Notes: a model not told the origin generated them from the letters alone. DNA of 64,000 bases from Sclerotiophoma versabilis (GCA_012274445.1 JAAROD010000058.1:1178001-1242000), one strand, 5' to 3'. Counted from the stretch's first letter, positions 1 to 11,329 are shown. Made by a program: numbers and translations.

Positions 1-836
1 GCTGACCCGTAATTGATAGACTCTGACAGTCGAACAGCAGCATCTCCCAGCTTCTGTCGTAGCTCGGGGTTTCTTTCGACGAATGGGCTTGGACACTCCT
101 CGATAACCTTCTGGTGCCGTCTCTGGATTGAGCACTCCCGCTCACCGAAGTGAACAGCTTGACCAAGGCCGTTGCCAAAGACTTGTACTTCGATGTGGTG
201 GCTAGCTGGAAAGTATTTCTCAATGAAAACGCCTGGGTTCTTGAAAAGCGTCTGTCCGCGAGACTGCACCATCTTGAAGCCCTCACGTACTTCCTCAGCG
301 GTGTTGCAAGTGATCAAGCCCATGCCTCCGCCGCCGCCCGTTGCCTTCAGCATGACAGGAAACCCTATCTGTTCGGCTTCTCGCGCAGCATCTTCCTCAT
401 CTTTGACAAGACCTTTAGTACCGGGCACGATAGGTACATGGGCTTTGGCTGCTAACTCCCGTGCTGTGTGCTTGACGCCGAATGCTTCAATTGCCTCGTC
501 TGAAGGTCCAACCCAGACAAGACCGGCCTCACCCACTTGTCGTGCGAAGGGTGCATTTTCGGAGAGGAAGCCGTAACCAGGGATAATGGCATCCGCACCT
601 TTCTCTTTCGCAATCTTCAGGATAGCGTCCTCATCTGTGTAGGCAGTCGCATTGCTGCCAGGTAGGAGCACAGCCTCGTCGGCATCTCGGACATGGCTCG
701 ATGCTGCGTCTGCTTCTGAGTAGATGGCGACAGTCTTCACACCCAACTTCTTTGCAGTCCTACAAATCCGAACTGCAATTTCTCCTCGGTTGGCAATCAA
801 TAAAGTCTGCAGCTTCTCCATTGTCACCGTATGCAT
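1..836 (-). CDS. lamA: Biotin carboxylase domain of a LamA/urea-carboxylase-like enzyme (partial)
   Basis: The reverse strand is open from an ATG at 836 (MHTVTMEKL; a second ATG at 821 gives MEKLQTLLIANRG) to the window edge, so about 278 N-terminal residues are visible and the rest lies outside. Seen: the biotin carboxylase opening LLIANRGEIAVRI, the ATP-grasp glycine loop KATGGGGGMGL and the ECSIQRRHQKVIEE segment. The family carboxylates a substrate with ATP, bicarbonate and biotin. The exact form (urea amidolyase, acyl-CoA carboxylase or lactam/oxoproline enzyme) is decided by domains outside the window. The IPGYGFLSENA stretch is closest in flavour to urea carboxylase, and the divergent LamB/YcsF neighbour makes a lamA-type lactam enzyme the best guess. 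No intron is needed in the visible part. Confidence 0.8.
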   Translation of the reverse strand, partial: MHTVTMEKLQTLLIANRGEIAVRICRTAKKLGVKTVAIYSEADAASSHVRDADEAVLLPGSNATAYTDEDAILKIAKEKGADAIIPGYGFLSENAPFARQVGEAGLVWVGPSDEAIEAFGVKHTARELAAKAHVPIVPGTKGLVKDEEDAAREAEQIGFPVMLKATGGGGGMGLITCNTAEEVREGFKMVQSRGQTLFKNPGVFIEKYFPASHHIEVQVFGNGLGQAVHFGERECSIQRRHQKVIEECPSPFVERNPELRQKLGDAAVRLSESINYGS

Positions 837-1210
837 GGTTGCGACTGCCTTCACGCTGTATATTTGACATCCATTGACCCCGCGCCCGCTTCCGCCTGTT
901 CCCCTATCTCATGAGTCTCCCGCGCCGGCAGTGACATGGCCGCGGACCATATTACAGTTGGTTTCCTGGACCATTTTCCCCGCCATTCGTGGTAGCTTGA
1001 AGCGACGCTGTGTTGTGGTTGGTGACGGGTGAACGCTTCGACGTCATCCATGCGCGTTTGGGAAGAGGGGTTCTGTGATAACAACCGTGGAACAGACGCT
1101 GGACCCACGACACTACGGTCATAATACGGCACCACACAGTGGATCTGCACATTTGGCGGATAGAACATCGTAACCGGTGATGAGATGAACTCTCAAACCA
1201 GACATTCACG
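837..1210. promoter_or_regulatory. Shared lamA/lamB divergent promoter with GATA sites
   Basis: This 374-bp spacer separates two divergent starts. It contains GATA cores at 905-908 (as TATC), 1077-1080 (in TGATAA) and 1159-1162. GATA elements are bound by AreA-type nitrogen regulators in filamentous fungi. Binding here is inferred from sequence only. Confidence 0.5.
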
Positions 1211-2072
1211 ATGCCGGCCAGTAAACATCCTGTGAAGATCAACGTCGACCTGGGCGAAGGATATGGCAACTTCAAGTGCGGCCCAGACGAAGAGCTGATC
1301 CCATTGATCGATCATGCCAATGTGGCATGCGGCTTCCACGCTGGGTGGGTTCAGTATCATGGCAGAAGAGTGTTCCTCTAGCTGACGACATCAGCGATCC
1401 TCTGATCATGCAACAGACTGTGCGTGAATGCAAGAAGCACAACATCGCGGTGGGAGCACATCCCGGTTTGCCAGACATCCAAGGATTCGGCAGAAGAGAG
1501 ATCAAGATGTCCCCTGAAGAGCTCACAGCAATGACAAGATATCAAGTAGGCGCGCTCAAGGCTTTCCTGGATGCCGAGGGCATACCATTGCATCATGTCA
1601 AGCCACACGGAGTACTCTATGGCATGATGTATAGAGATAAGGAAGTGTGCAGGGCAGTATACGAAGGCGTCCCAAAAGGAACAACAGTATTTGGCCTAGC
1701 GGGTACCTTTCACGAGGAGGTTGCTAAAGAGCTCGACCTGCCCTTCGTGGCTGAGTTATACGGCGATGTCAAGTATAGCAAGGACGGAAAATTGGTCATT
1801 GACAGAAAGAAGAAGTAAGTGTCCAACTGGTACACATCTGTCCTCATGGTTTACCAAATTACAGGCCCTGGAAACCCGAGGAAGCTCAAGCACATATCAA
1901 GAGCCAAGTCGAGAATGGATCCGTGACCGCCGTCACAGGCGAACAGGTGCAATTACCGATCGGCGACCACCAGGTGTCGCTCTGCTGTCACTCAGATTCT
2001 CCTGGCGCAGTCGAAATCGTTACTGCAGCACGCCAGATCATCGACGAGTTTAACAAGAAGCATTTTTCGTAG
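1211..2072 (+). CDS. lamB: LamB/YcsF family protein (PxpA-like lactam/5-oxoproline utilisation)
   Basis: Three exons, 1211-1344, 1395-1814 and 1865-2072, give 253 residues, the usual length for this family. Both introns are exactly 50 bp with GT-AG ends. The start is MPASKHPVKINVDLGEGYGN, with the family's N-terminal NxDLGEG motif. ANVACGFHAGDP follows across the first splice, then VGAHPGLPDIQGFGRR, HVKPHGVLY and a C-terminal CCHSDSPGAVE. Bacterial PxpA is a subunit of ATP-dependent 5-oxoprolinase. In Aspergillus nidulans, lamB is needed for use of 2-pyrrolidinone and sits divergently beside lamA, the arrangement seen here. The product is probably cytosolic. The substrate (lactam or 5-oxoproline) cannot be settled from sequence. 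Confidence 0.88.
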
Positions 2073-2354
2073 TCATGAAACGGTCAAGAACTCAATTGGC
2101 TGTTGCTGATGGTGTCCACTGATAGTGTCCACCGATAGTGTGCTCGGTCAGTTCGGAAAGTGCGAGCTGGTATCTAATTTTAGGGACCGAAGTATGGACC
2201 AACTAGTGGCGCACGACCATATCTAGCTCAGTAATATGTGGCTCTCGTATTCACGATATTGACTCGTGCTGCAAAAAAAGTGGAAAACAAATTTTGTATA
2301 TATTATAGTAGTGTTCCAATACTGACGCAGCACACGATTCAATCGCAAATCAAC

Positions 2355-2606
2355 ATGTTCTGCTTCCGCCGTTTTGTACCGATCTGGACCGTGGTTGCAG
2401 TGATCACGCTGCTGTTCTTCGTCACTCGTATCCGCCCAGAACACCATTATCCTCTGGAAGAAGCAACATATTACCGATCTGTCGATACGCTATTCAGATC
2501 AGAGAAAGATGCCCTGCTTCAATGGACAAGGTCCACCAAGCAGCCCTTGGAAGCCAAATCAGACCACTGGCCTGACTGGGAGTCAGTCGAACCAACAGTA
2601 GGATGA
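2355..2606 (+). CDS. Small hypothetical membrane-anchored protein or 5' end of a decayed gene
   Basis: An ATG at 2355 opens an 83-residue frame: MFCFRRFVPIW, a hydrophobic stretch (about residues 9-22, VPIWTVVAVITLLFFV), then a soluble tail ending at TGA 2604-2606. A basic N-terminus followed by one hydrophobic segment is the layout of a type II membrane anchor. Past the stop the same frame still reads as low-complexity, Pro-rich sequence but is broken by further stops, and an overlapping frame is open from 2665 to 3246. It may be a truncated gene, a gene with unrecognised introns, or chance. No family recognised. Confidence 0.25.
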   Translation: MFCFRRFVPIWTVVAVITLLFFVTRIRPEHHYPLEEATYYRSVDTLFRSEKDALLQWTRSTKQPLEAKSDHWPDWESVEPTVG

Positions 2607-3833
2607 ACTGGTCCCGGTCCACCACCAGAAGTCACGACAAGGAAACCATGGAGACCAAAGCTCTATGATTGAAGCTGAGAGATGCTGCAACAAAACCAGG
2701 CTCGTGCTCAAGTGGCATGGAGCATATCGCGAGCCACACCAGCCACCACCCAGCACACGAACAGCCTTCTCGAACCCTTCTCGAAGCGCACCACCTTCTA
2801 GCACAACCCACTCAGCTACACTAATACCTACATGGCCGGTCTTACTGCCTATTCAGGCAACCTTTCTCCGAAGCATCGAAGACAGCGCTATATCGGAGAA
2901 TAAGTACAAGCCTCGTCAAACTCGCAAAGGAAAGATGCGCAAGGACGGAGGGCAAGCTATGGACACTCAAGGTTGCAAGGCGGTGCATCAGGTACCATTT
3001 GCGGAAGGAACGGCGCTTGGTGGGATGGAGGCAGTGTTGCGGAAGCGAAGCGACGCGACGGAGCTGGGTCCGGACGATGGTGGATGGAGGGCTGAGGCGG
3101 GAATGGAGGAGAAGCGGCGGGGAATAAGGACGTGCCTGTCGATCAGAGGCGAAGTGAAGTTTATCGGAGGAAAGATCCGGCGAGTGTGGAATACGAAACT
3201 ATGCGAGGAAAGTCAGAGCGGGCCCAAGTTATGGGGTTGTATGTAGTTTTATTGAGCATCTTCGTCTATTATTGATATCGTCCACCGCCCCCAAAATCTC
3301 GGCATCAAAGACATTACCATGGTGCTCGGTACTCAAGCATTTACGTCCGTTTGTTACTGGACATCATTGCACTGCTTGAGAACCACGATTGTGCATGCCA
3401 AGGACCGCATCTTTCTGGATTTCAATCGATTGATCAGAATCCTATGCAATGTGCTTGTTTCATGCAGATTCTTAGGGCCGGATCTAGCGGGCAAGTTGCA
3501 GCCACGACATATTTCTCTCAAACACAGCGCCCAGGCTCAGACCAACATGCCTTCCTCTTATGTATGCTCGGGTCCTGGAGACTTGCTCTCATAGCTCCAC
3601 GTAGGCTGCCAATCACCATCGAGGCCTTCAGAGACGTCAAAAACTCCTGCAAGCTTTTCGCGGTTATATTTGTCTGCCTCCGCATGGCCGAAATGCTTTT
3701 AGCAATTACATTCATTGAAGTTTACCTAAGCATCATTAATATCCTTAAAGGCCTTCAAGGTCTGCCTAAAGCCCACGAATTATTGACGCATCTCTTGAGG
3801 GCATGAGAGACCTACCAACATCGCCAATCCTCA
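2607..3833. other. Intergenic region, possibly with gene remnants
   Basis: About 1.2 kb with no recognisable gene. A frame open at 2665-3246 (193 residues on +, compositionally odd, Arg/Lys/Gly-rich at the end) and overlapping frames at 3319-3806 match no family I know. Confidence 0.4.
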
Positions 3834-6800
3834 TCAAGGTGCTCCTGCCGCCGACGATTCGTCGCGCTTTCCGACATACTGTTCAACAACCCGTAGCAAC
3901 TGATTAATCTTGTAAGGCTTGGTGACCACGTCATCGAAACCACACTGTCTCATCTCCTCAACTTGCTCAAGTCGCGCATTACCCGTAATCGCAATCATGG
4001 GAATGTTGTCAGTCAGCAAGCCCTCTTGCTGAAGCTGTCGAACGCGGCGGACACATGTCTTGCCGTCCATGATGGGCATCTCGATGTCACAAAGAACAAT
4101 GTCTATTGTCGGAACAACATCGCTGTTGGGTTTTGTGTGTACAAGATTCCATGTAGAGCTTGCAATGAATGCGAGTGCTTCTTCACCATTGTTTGCGGTC
4201 ATGGTTTCGTAGCCATGCTTTGTGATGAGCTTGCGTAGTAGGCGCTGATTGATGAGATTGTCTTCGACGATGAGAATATTAGTTCGTGAAGAGGGTGACG
4301 GCTGCGCCGACGTCTGGGTCTCGGAGGAGGATCGTTTCTGGGGCTGCACAGGTTCAGCCTGCTGCATTGCGGGTGAAGTTATGATTCTGTGATCCAGCTC
4401 GAGAGTAGCGACCGGTTTATCAATCGGTGTGATAGGTAGTTCCAGTACCTGGCTTCGACGAACTTTGACGTAGAACTCGAACGTACTACCGAAACCAGCT
4501 TGTGAGCTTAGCCCTATGCGTCCACCGTGTAGTTCAGCGAGGTTGCGTGAGATGTAGAGACCTAAGCCTGATCCACCAAATTGAGTGTGCGTCCGAGGCG
4601 AGGCTTGCGAGAACTTCTGGAATAAGTTGCTGGCTTCCTCGGGGGTCATTCCTAAACCACTGTCCTTGACCGAGAACGACAAGTAGATAGCCTCACCCTG
4701 CCCCCATTCGGGTAGGTCCGTGGGGTCATGATGCTGAACGCCTGATGGTACATATCTGGTACCCATTGGCTTGTTTGCCGGCTCTTCCAGATGCGCATTC
4801 AGCGTCATCTCAAGGTCACGTTTCTTCCCTTTCTTCGTGAACTTGATGGCGTTAGATAGAAGGTTGATGACAATCTGTGTCACCCTATTAGGATCCATCA
4901 TAACTCGCTTCAGCTCTAAGCGATTGTAGCCTTCCCCAACTATGAAATTTGTGCTCATGCTTGATGCGCGTATCTCAGGGGCAAATAGCCCAAGGATCTC
5001 CCTATGTAACTTGATGGGGTTTACGCTTTCGGGGTAAATTTGAAGAAGCCTCGCATCTAATTTCGACAACGTCAAGACGTCGTCCACAATACGCTTCTGG
5101 TGGTTAGCGCAATATGTGATCGTCGTCGCTAGATCAAGACACTCGTCCAGGATCTCGACTTGGTCCTGGCTGGGGTTGCTCTTCTGCAGCTTCAACTTGA
5201 TATTATCCGTAAGTTCGTAAGCGCATTGGAAGATAGCATTAAGAGGATTTCCTGTTATAATGTCAGTGGACCAACCGTACGAAGAGCCGGGAGTACAGAC
5301 TCATCTCATGCGAGGTAACATCTAAAAAGTTCTCTTGTTGTCGTCTCTGTTCTATTGCCTCAGAGAGTCGTGCAGACTGCATCTTCTCCGCCCACTTGAC
5401 AGAGGATATATCGGTGAGGCAGCCCAAAGTTCCTTTGAGCTTACCGTCCTCGTAGTATTCTGGCTGAAGAATCCCCAGTGCATAGGTCCGGTCCAGCTTT
5501 GCTTCGGTATCACCGCCTTTAGAGACCCAAGGCTTCTTGAACTGAATCTCGAATGTGATAGTTTCTTCGCGCCTCGACTGAGTATAGCTTTCGTAGACTG
5601 CAGTTATATCCGCAACGCCATCCGGATGGATCGTTTCCATCCAAGCCATGGGCTGAGTAAGTTCCTGTCCAGGTCTTCCGCACATATCTTCAAATGCAGT
5701 GTTCCAAAAGGTCAACACGTTGTCAGAGTTGTACATGTACATCCCTACAGGCGCGTTCTCTGCGAAACGCCAGAATCTTCTTTCCAGCTCAGATGTGACT
5801 TGTGCCCTGTGTAGTCCTTTCTCCCTTGCTACACCTCTCGCGACAGTTATACCGTTTTCGATTTGCCTTGTCAGTAGCTGTAGGAACGAGCGATAATCTT
5901 CATCGAACTTTCTTAACGGACTCGTACCGACGATCATGACAGCGGCTATATTGTCTTCGACAAAGCACTTCAATGGGTAGATGACAACCTCCCGGCAGGG
6001 TTGAACACCACCTTCCATCAATTGATGCAGTGTGCTTTGGCTCAAGCTGCCGTCAGAGGTCGAAAGCACTTTCGGCTCGCGGGTCCTGCAGGCTTCAAGA
6101 AGGGCATAGTGAAGACCGAATTGCAACATTTCAGGATTGTCCGTCTGCGGTGTACTAGTGCCTTCCTTTCTTATCCCTGCAGTGGCTTCCAGGGTAAGGT
6201 TCAAGGTCTGATCTTTGAGTTCTGTACTGTAAATGGCTGCAAACTGAATGTCGCTCGTACACTTGTCGAGTACGTCAGCTGCAACTACACACAGATCGTG
6301 CACGGTGTATGTCGTGGCTATCGCCTTGTTGGTTTCGCCCAAAATCTGCATTCTTCGTTCGAATACGACCTGTCGCGTTGCTTCATGGATGCGTGTCGTC
6401 AAACCTACTACAGAGCCATCTGCAGCCAGTACAGGAGCCAGCAGGAGATCGAAGAAGTCTTCCTCTAGGAATCCGTCGCGCATCAGCATTCGTCGCAGTT
6501 TCTCTTGCTGCACAGATTGGCCGGTTTCTTTCATGCGATCCAGTACCTGATGATACTCTCGCCACTGTTCGAAATTCTCTTTGAAGGGACGGCCCATTGC
6601 GCGAGGATGCTTGTCTGCAACAACGACTGAATAAGCTTGGTTATAAAGGAAAGTGCAGTCGTCTCCCCACAGTATGTTGATCGGGTCCGAGGTTGCCAAA
6701 GCAAACTCGCATATATGTCGAAGCTCTGCCGGCCATTCGTCGATTGGACCAATTGACGAAGACGCCCAATCGTACTGACGCATCCACTCAAGGTGTTTGA

Positions 6801-7326
6801 GGTCGCCTAAATGACCATGTGGTTTCACGGCTCCCAGCAGGAGCCTTTGGCCAGTGCTGTTTGCCAGAGGGCTAGGGACACTAGTAAAGGTTTGCGCGCC
6901 TGACGATGGTCGCAGAATAATAACTGGGGGTTTCGTCGAATGCAGGGCGTGTGAGGATTGGGTATTCCTATTTTCATTCTGAATTCCGTGCTGTCCGATC
7001 GACGCGGCTATAAGCCACCTTTTTCCAACAATCGTCACAGCCCAACTCATCCCACATAATGAGGCCGTGGTGGTGTTGGACTCGGCTTGATGAGAACTGC
7101 CAGCCCCGAGGTCTGGGCTCAACGCACTTGGAGTCCGCTGGATTTGATCAATGACCTGCGCATGGAGGGATTCTAGTTGTTTTAACGCGGGATTGGCATG
7201 CGCAAAGACCACATCTCGTTCGTTCTCCCTGAATATCGGGGTTGCGCGTGGAAGGCGTAATACGAACGTCGGCTGTAGATTGGAGTCCAGGTACTCTAGC
7301 AGTAGAGCAAGTTGGTCTTCGTCCAT
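3834..7326 (-). CDS. Hybrid histidine kinase (PAS-GAF-PAS-HisKA-HATPase-REC)
   Basis: Two exons (7326-5301 and 5251-3834) with a 49-bp intron give 1147 residues. The intron splits the H-box: the splice rebuilds FLDVTSHEMRNPLNAI, with phospho-acceptor His at about residue 673. Exon 1 holds PAS-like regions (one near DWASSSIGPIDEWP, another near FAENAPVGMYMYN) around a GAF-like segment. Then come the HATPase N-box NLLSNAIKF (about 805), DSGLGM, GGSGLGLYIS and a receiver domain with NILIVEDN and the acceptor Asp in LCDIEMPIMDG (about 1064), plus the conserved Lys in TKPYK. No transmembrane segment is evident, so it is probably cytosolic. The role is His-to-Asp phosphorelay, presumably feeding the HOG-type pathway. 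The frame also runs upstream through a TTG at 7344, but the first ATG is at 7326. Confidence 0.9.
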
Positions 7327-8426
7327 GTTTGCTGTAGAACCCAAGGGTTGATGCCATAATCGGTGTAGTTTGTGGATGGCTCAAGAAGCTATGCCGCTCC
7401 TCGTCTCTCATTCACCAAAGTCATCATTCGCACCAAAGAGAGTTGCCTGTGAGTACATGTGAAGTGCTGCTGCTCATGAGTGCCACGATAAAGCCGCAAA
7501 GTTTCATGCAGAGGAACGCTGCCCGCCACACGTAATCGTCATTTTTGCAGGGTCTGGTCCAGTCTAACGAGCCGTTCTAGGCTAGGAGAGGCGCGTAGAT
7601 CTTGCAGGCGCCACACATCCCGTTATCGCCTTACTTTCGAAGTGATAAAACTGCTCTCCACGGTGCAGCAGCATCAAGAATGTTCGACAATCGGCCAGTT
7701 GTTTTGCAAGGCTCTGGCCAGGTTGGCACGTGATGGGAGACTGAAGAACCTTGAGCTAGCACCTTGAACCCTCTGCGCAATTTCATCAGGAGGTCATCTT
7801 CATTTTGGCGAACGACAAAGCAAGAGATTGAGCTTGTGTGATAGTCGAACATGTACATCGACAAGCCCTGTGCCTCAGCTTCAGAGGGCGCGATACAAGA
7901 CTTGAACAACATCATGTAGCTGGTTGCTGCCTACAACATGAAGAGAGATTTTGGCGCCAAGAGGATAGACGTGAATGTGTTGTTGAAGATTTCACTGAAG
8001 GTCCCCGCCAATGCGCAGGATTCGCTTTCCCAAATTGCTCACTAAGTCCGTGCCAACAACGCTCGTTCCGAGTGAACATCTACAAGAAGGTCAGACGCTC
8101 AAAGGTTGTGACGGCTTCATTCCCTCTCCTCGATTTGATCCCTGCATTTGCGGCGTTTGTGTACCGTTGTTACGGAATTCACTTCTATTCTGAAAAATCC
8201 CTCGGTTCGCATCGTCCGGGAGTGCGCGGAAAGAACGACCCTTTGACCCTGCCCAGAAGTGGTTCGACTGTTCTCGGAACGGCGTCGCTGAATACCGATC
8301 ATTCACCGAGTGAGCGCTACCCCACACTCCACGTCGTCTTTCCGCGTGCCTTTGAACTCAATTGACCGTCTCGCATACAGTCCCTACTTTTGACAGTGGT
8401 CGTGTGCCTTAGAAGCTCTTTGCACA
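7327..8426. other. Divergent intergenic region between the histidine kinase and CBR1
   Basis: 1.1 kb carrying both promoters. No additional gene, repeat or RNA could be recognised. Open frames at 7631-7915 and 7838-8365 have no family features. Confidence 0.5.
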
Positions 8427-9446
8427 ATGTCTTCCCCCTTCGCGACGCAGTATGTCACTGGCATTTACCTGCCTTCGGCCGCCTTGCTGATTGGAACCGC
8501 TGCATTCAAAAGTGAATGGCTTCCATATGCTCTCGCTCTGACGGCCGTTCTGACCGGTGCCGTCATCTTCAGCAGCCAGAGTATGTTCGACAAGCTCCAG
8601 ACAATTCAGGCAGTTACTGATAGCTTCAGGCGGTGGACGCAAGGTATTGAAGCCCGATGTTTTCCAGGAGTTCGAGCTTGGGGAGAAAACCGTCCTCTCT
8701 CACAACACGGCCATGTACGTCTATCCCTATCCTCCCGCTTCCCAGTGTCTAATGTGCGCAGTTACCGCTTCAAGCTCCCCAAGGAGAACGACATCCTCGG
8801 TCTCCCTATTGGCCAGCATATCTCCCTTGCGGCCAACATCGAAGGCCAGCCCAAGGAAGTTGTTCGCTCGTACACTCCCACCTCCTCCGACAATGACAAG
8901 GGTTTCTTCGACCTTTTGATCAAATCCTACCCCACCGGTAACATCTCGAAATACATTACAACCCTCAAAATCGGCGACAAGATGAAGGTCAGGGGTCCCA
9001 AGGGCGCCATGGTCTACACACCCAACATGGTCAGGCACTTCGGTATGATTGCCGGTGGAACTGGTATTACACCAATGCTGCAGATTGTCAAGGCCATCCA
9101 CCGCGGTCGGGCCGCTGGCGACAAGACCGAGGTCGACCTCATCTTTGCAAACGTCAACCCCGAGGACATCCTGCTCAAGGACGATCTCGATGCGCTCGCT
9201 GCCAGGGATCCCAAGTTCCGCGTACACTATGTCCTGAACAACCCACCTGAGGGCTGGAAGGGTGGTGTTGGCTTCGTCACCGCAGACATGATCAAGGAGA
9301 AGCTTCCTTCGCCCGCCAGTGACGTCAAGATTCTGATTTGCGGTCCCCCGCCTATGGTCGCTGCGATGAAGAAGGCGACTGAAGGCCTGGGTTTCGCCAA
9401 GGCTAAGCCCGTGAGCAAGCTCGAAGACCAGGTCTTTTGCTTCTAG
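8427..9446 (+). CDS. CBR1: NADH-cytochrome b5 reductase
   Basis: Three exons (8427-8580, 8630-8714, 8762-9446) encode 307 residues. The first intron joins FSSQ to SGGRKVLKP; the second, with donor GTACGT at 8715, restores the family motif HNTAIYRFKLP. An N-terminal hydrophobic anchor (about residues 13-50) is typical of the membrane-bound form. Further motifs are PIGQHIS, the FAD-binding RSYTPTS, the NADH-binding GGTGITPMLQI and CGPPPMV, and the C-terminal VF.F end. The enzyme moves electrons from NADH via FAD to cytochrome b5 for sterol and fatty-acid desaturation on the ER or outer mitochondrial membrane. The uncleaved-anchor style fits CBR1 better than mitochondrial MCR1, but this is a judgement. 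Confidence 0.93.
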   Translation: MSSPFATQYVTGIYLPSAALLIGTAAFKSEWLPYALALTAVLTGAVIFSSQSMFDKLQTIQAVTDSFRRWTQGIEARCFPGVRAWGENRPLSQHGHVRLSLSSRFPVSNVRSYRFKLPKENDILGLPIGQHISLAANIEGQPKEVVRSYTPTSSDNDKGFFDLLIKSYPTGNISKYITTLKIGDKMKVRGPKGAMVYTPNMVRHFGMIAGGTGITPMLQIVKAIHRGRAAGDKTEVDLIFANVNPEDILLKDDLDALAARDPKFRVHYVLNNPPEGWKGGVGFVTADMIKEKLPSPASDVKILICGPPPMVAAMKKATEGLGFAKAKPVSKLEDQVFCF

Positions 9447-9690
9447 GCAGTTGACGAGGAACTGCGGATTGGGATTAAATGCGGAGGGACGGATATATCC
9501 TGAAAAGATGAACAGCGTGTTCGACGGACCTGTGTATATACCAATTGAGCGTTCGCGCAAGAAGAATGTATTTGAAGAGCAATCTCACGGTAACAACAGT
9601 AGACCTGTGCACACGTCTTGGTCAATTATCAATGAGGTCAAACGCTCAATTCGCTATCTAATGCAATGCCATCTAACTCGTCTATGTACT

Positions 9691-10900
9691 CTACTCCTTG
9701 GAGCCGTGGACAAACAGCCTCTCGCCGAAAGTCTTCTGGAACTGCTTCTCGCCCGGCTCACCAGCGCGGCCACCAAAGACAAGCTGCGACCTGAGCTTCC
9801 ACTCGAGAGGGATGCTCCAGTGCTCAGCAGCCTTCTGGTCGATGATGGGGTTGTAGTGCTGCAGGTTGGCGCCGAAGCCCTCGGCCTCGAGCGCAACCCA
9901 CAACGCGTACTGGTGCATGGCGTTGGTGTGCTCGGACCAGTCGCCGAAGTGGTGTGCGTAGAGAGGGAAGGCCTTGCGGAGGTTCTCGACGGGCTCAGGG
10001 GCCTCGTAGAAGAGGATCTAGATTGGGAGTTAGTACAAAAGTTGCTGCATTGATGGTCTAGTTGGGGCTCGACATGTGGCTGCGGGAGGACGGCGGGAGT
10101 TGCTCGATCGGTGTGGGGCTTGCATGGCATCATGCTTGTACGGTGGGGCAGTCTCAAAAGCTCTCGTGGGGCTGCATGCTCTCCCACATCATGCAACACG
10201 CCGCACCATGATGGCGCTCCACCACCTCAATTCCAGCGCCTCAGTACAAGGGGACATTGTGACTTACAGTTCCGTACGCAGCCCTGAAGCCGTTGATCTT
10301 CTGCTTGGTGCCATCGAACTTGTCCTCGGGGGTGAGAGGCTTCAGGACCTCGATAACGTAGTCCCAGAACTGCTCGTGGTCCTTGTTGAGCAGGACAACG
10401 AGGCGGGTGGACTGAGAGTTGAAAGACGAAGGGACGTGGAGAAGAGCCTGTTCGACGAGCTCCTTGATCTTGGAGTCTGAGATGGGCGCCTCCTTGTTGA
10501 GCTGGTAATATGTGCGGCGCTGCTTGATGGCCTCGACGACCGACTTGTTGAGCTGCGAAGTAGCCATGGCTGGTGGTGTGGTAGAAAAGGATTTGCTGGG
10601 TATCAAAGAAGAAGCTGAAGATGCAAGAGGAGTAGACTTGGAGTGTAGAATGGAAGAGGAAGTGGCAATGGTGCTTTTGTAGTTTGATCCACTGCCACTG
10701 GCCCCGCCTACCACCCTTCTAGCAATGTTTCGAACCACTTGCGCCATCGAGTCTGCTTCTGGAAGCGGTGTAGTATTAACCGGTGTCCCACGTGAAATCT
10801 GTATCGGCACTTGTAAGTGGGGTGTCAACTGCTGCAACAGGAGGGCAAGAAGCACGCCGAACACCAGGCCTATTAGCAGCGATCGTGCGGCGATAGACAT
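9691..10900 (-). CDS. Fungal nitroreductase-family oxidoreductase (FRM2/HBN1-like)
   Basis: Two exons (10900 or 10567 down to 10268; 10017-9691) flank a 250-bp intron with donor GTAAGT and acceptor CTAG; it is long for this genome. From the ATG at 10567 the product is 208 residues: VEAIKQRRTYYQL, HVPSSFNSQSTR, NGFRAAYGTILFYEAP across the splice, and GANLQHYNP near the end. These are hallmarks of the FMN-dependent fungal nitroreductases that reduce quinones and nitro compounds and affect lipid and redox signalling in yeast. The frame also runs upstream without a stop to an ATG at 10900 (319 residues), adding a hydrophobic segment (ARSLLIGLVFGVLLALLLQQL region) and a Ser/Thr-rich stretch ending SKSFSTTPPA. 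The shorter form matches the usual family length. Convergent with CBR1. Confidence 0.85.
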
Positions 10901-11329
10901 GGATGACGTGATTTGACAGTCAGTATTGCAAAGCGAAGAGTCAGCGGGATGGAGACTGATGTGAATACATGGAAGATCTGGCGCTTCGAGCAATTGAGCC
11001 GATTGCGTGTCTCGTATGTTCAGCATCACAAATGTTTATTGATTCACAATGCTTACAAAGGCGTTGCGTAGGCAAGGCTCGTGCGGCGGATGTTCGGATT
11101 CTCGAGGCTTCCGAGCTTAACAAATGTGGAAGTAAGCTGCGCGGGCTACTTCCGCGACTTAACACTATCAAACTCAACTCTACAAATCAATGTAACACGC
11201 GACTGCCAATGGTAATTGTGATAAACGTTACTTTCGTAGTGTTAGGTTGAGATAGCAGATGGGAGGGACACCGATTCTCATCAGCTACCAAATCGGGTCT
11301 AGAGATACGTCCTGACTGTAGAAGCGATT
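10901..11329. other. Intergenic region upstream of the nitroreductase
   Basis: 429 bp holding the nitroreductase promoter and the 3' end of the transporter gene. The nitroreductase frame remains open to an ATG at 11026, so a still longer N-terminus cannot be excluded. Nothing else recognised. Confidence 0.4.

Noticed and set aside
8727..9560. 277-residue reverse frame over CBR1
   Set aside because: Antisense shadow of the cytochrome b5 reductase exon; no family motifs.
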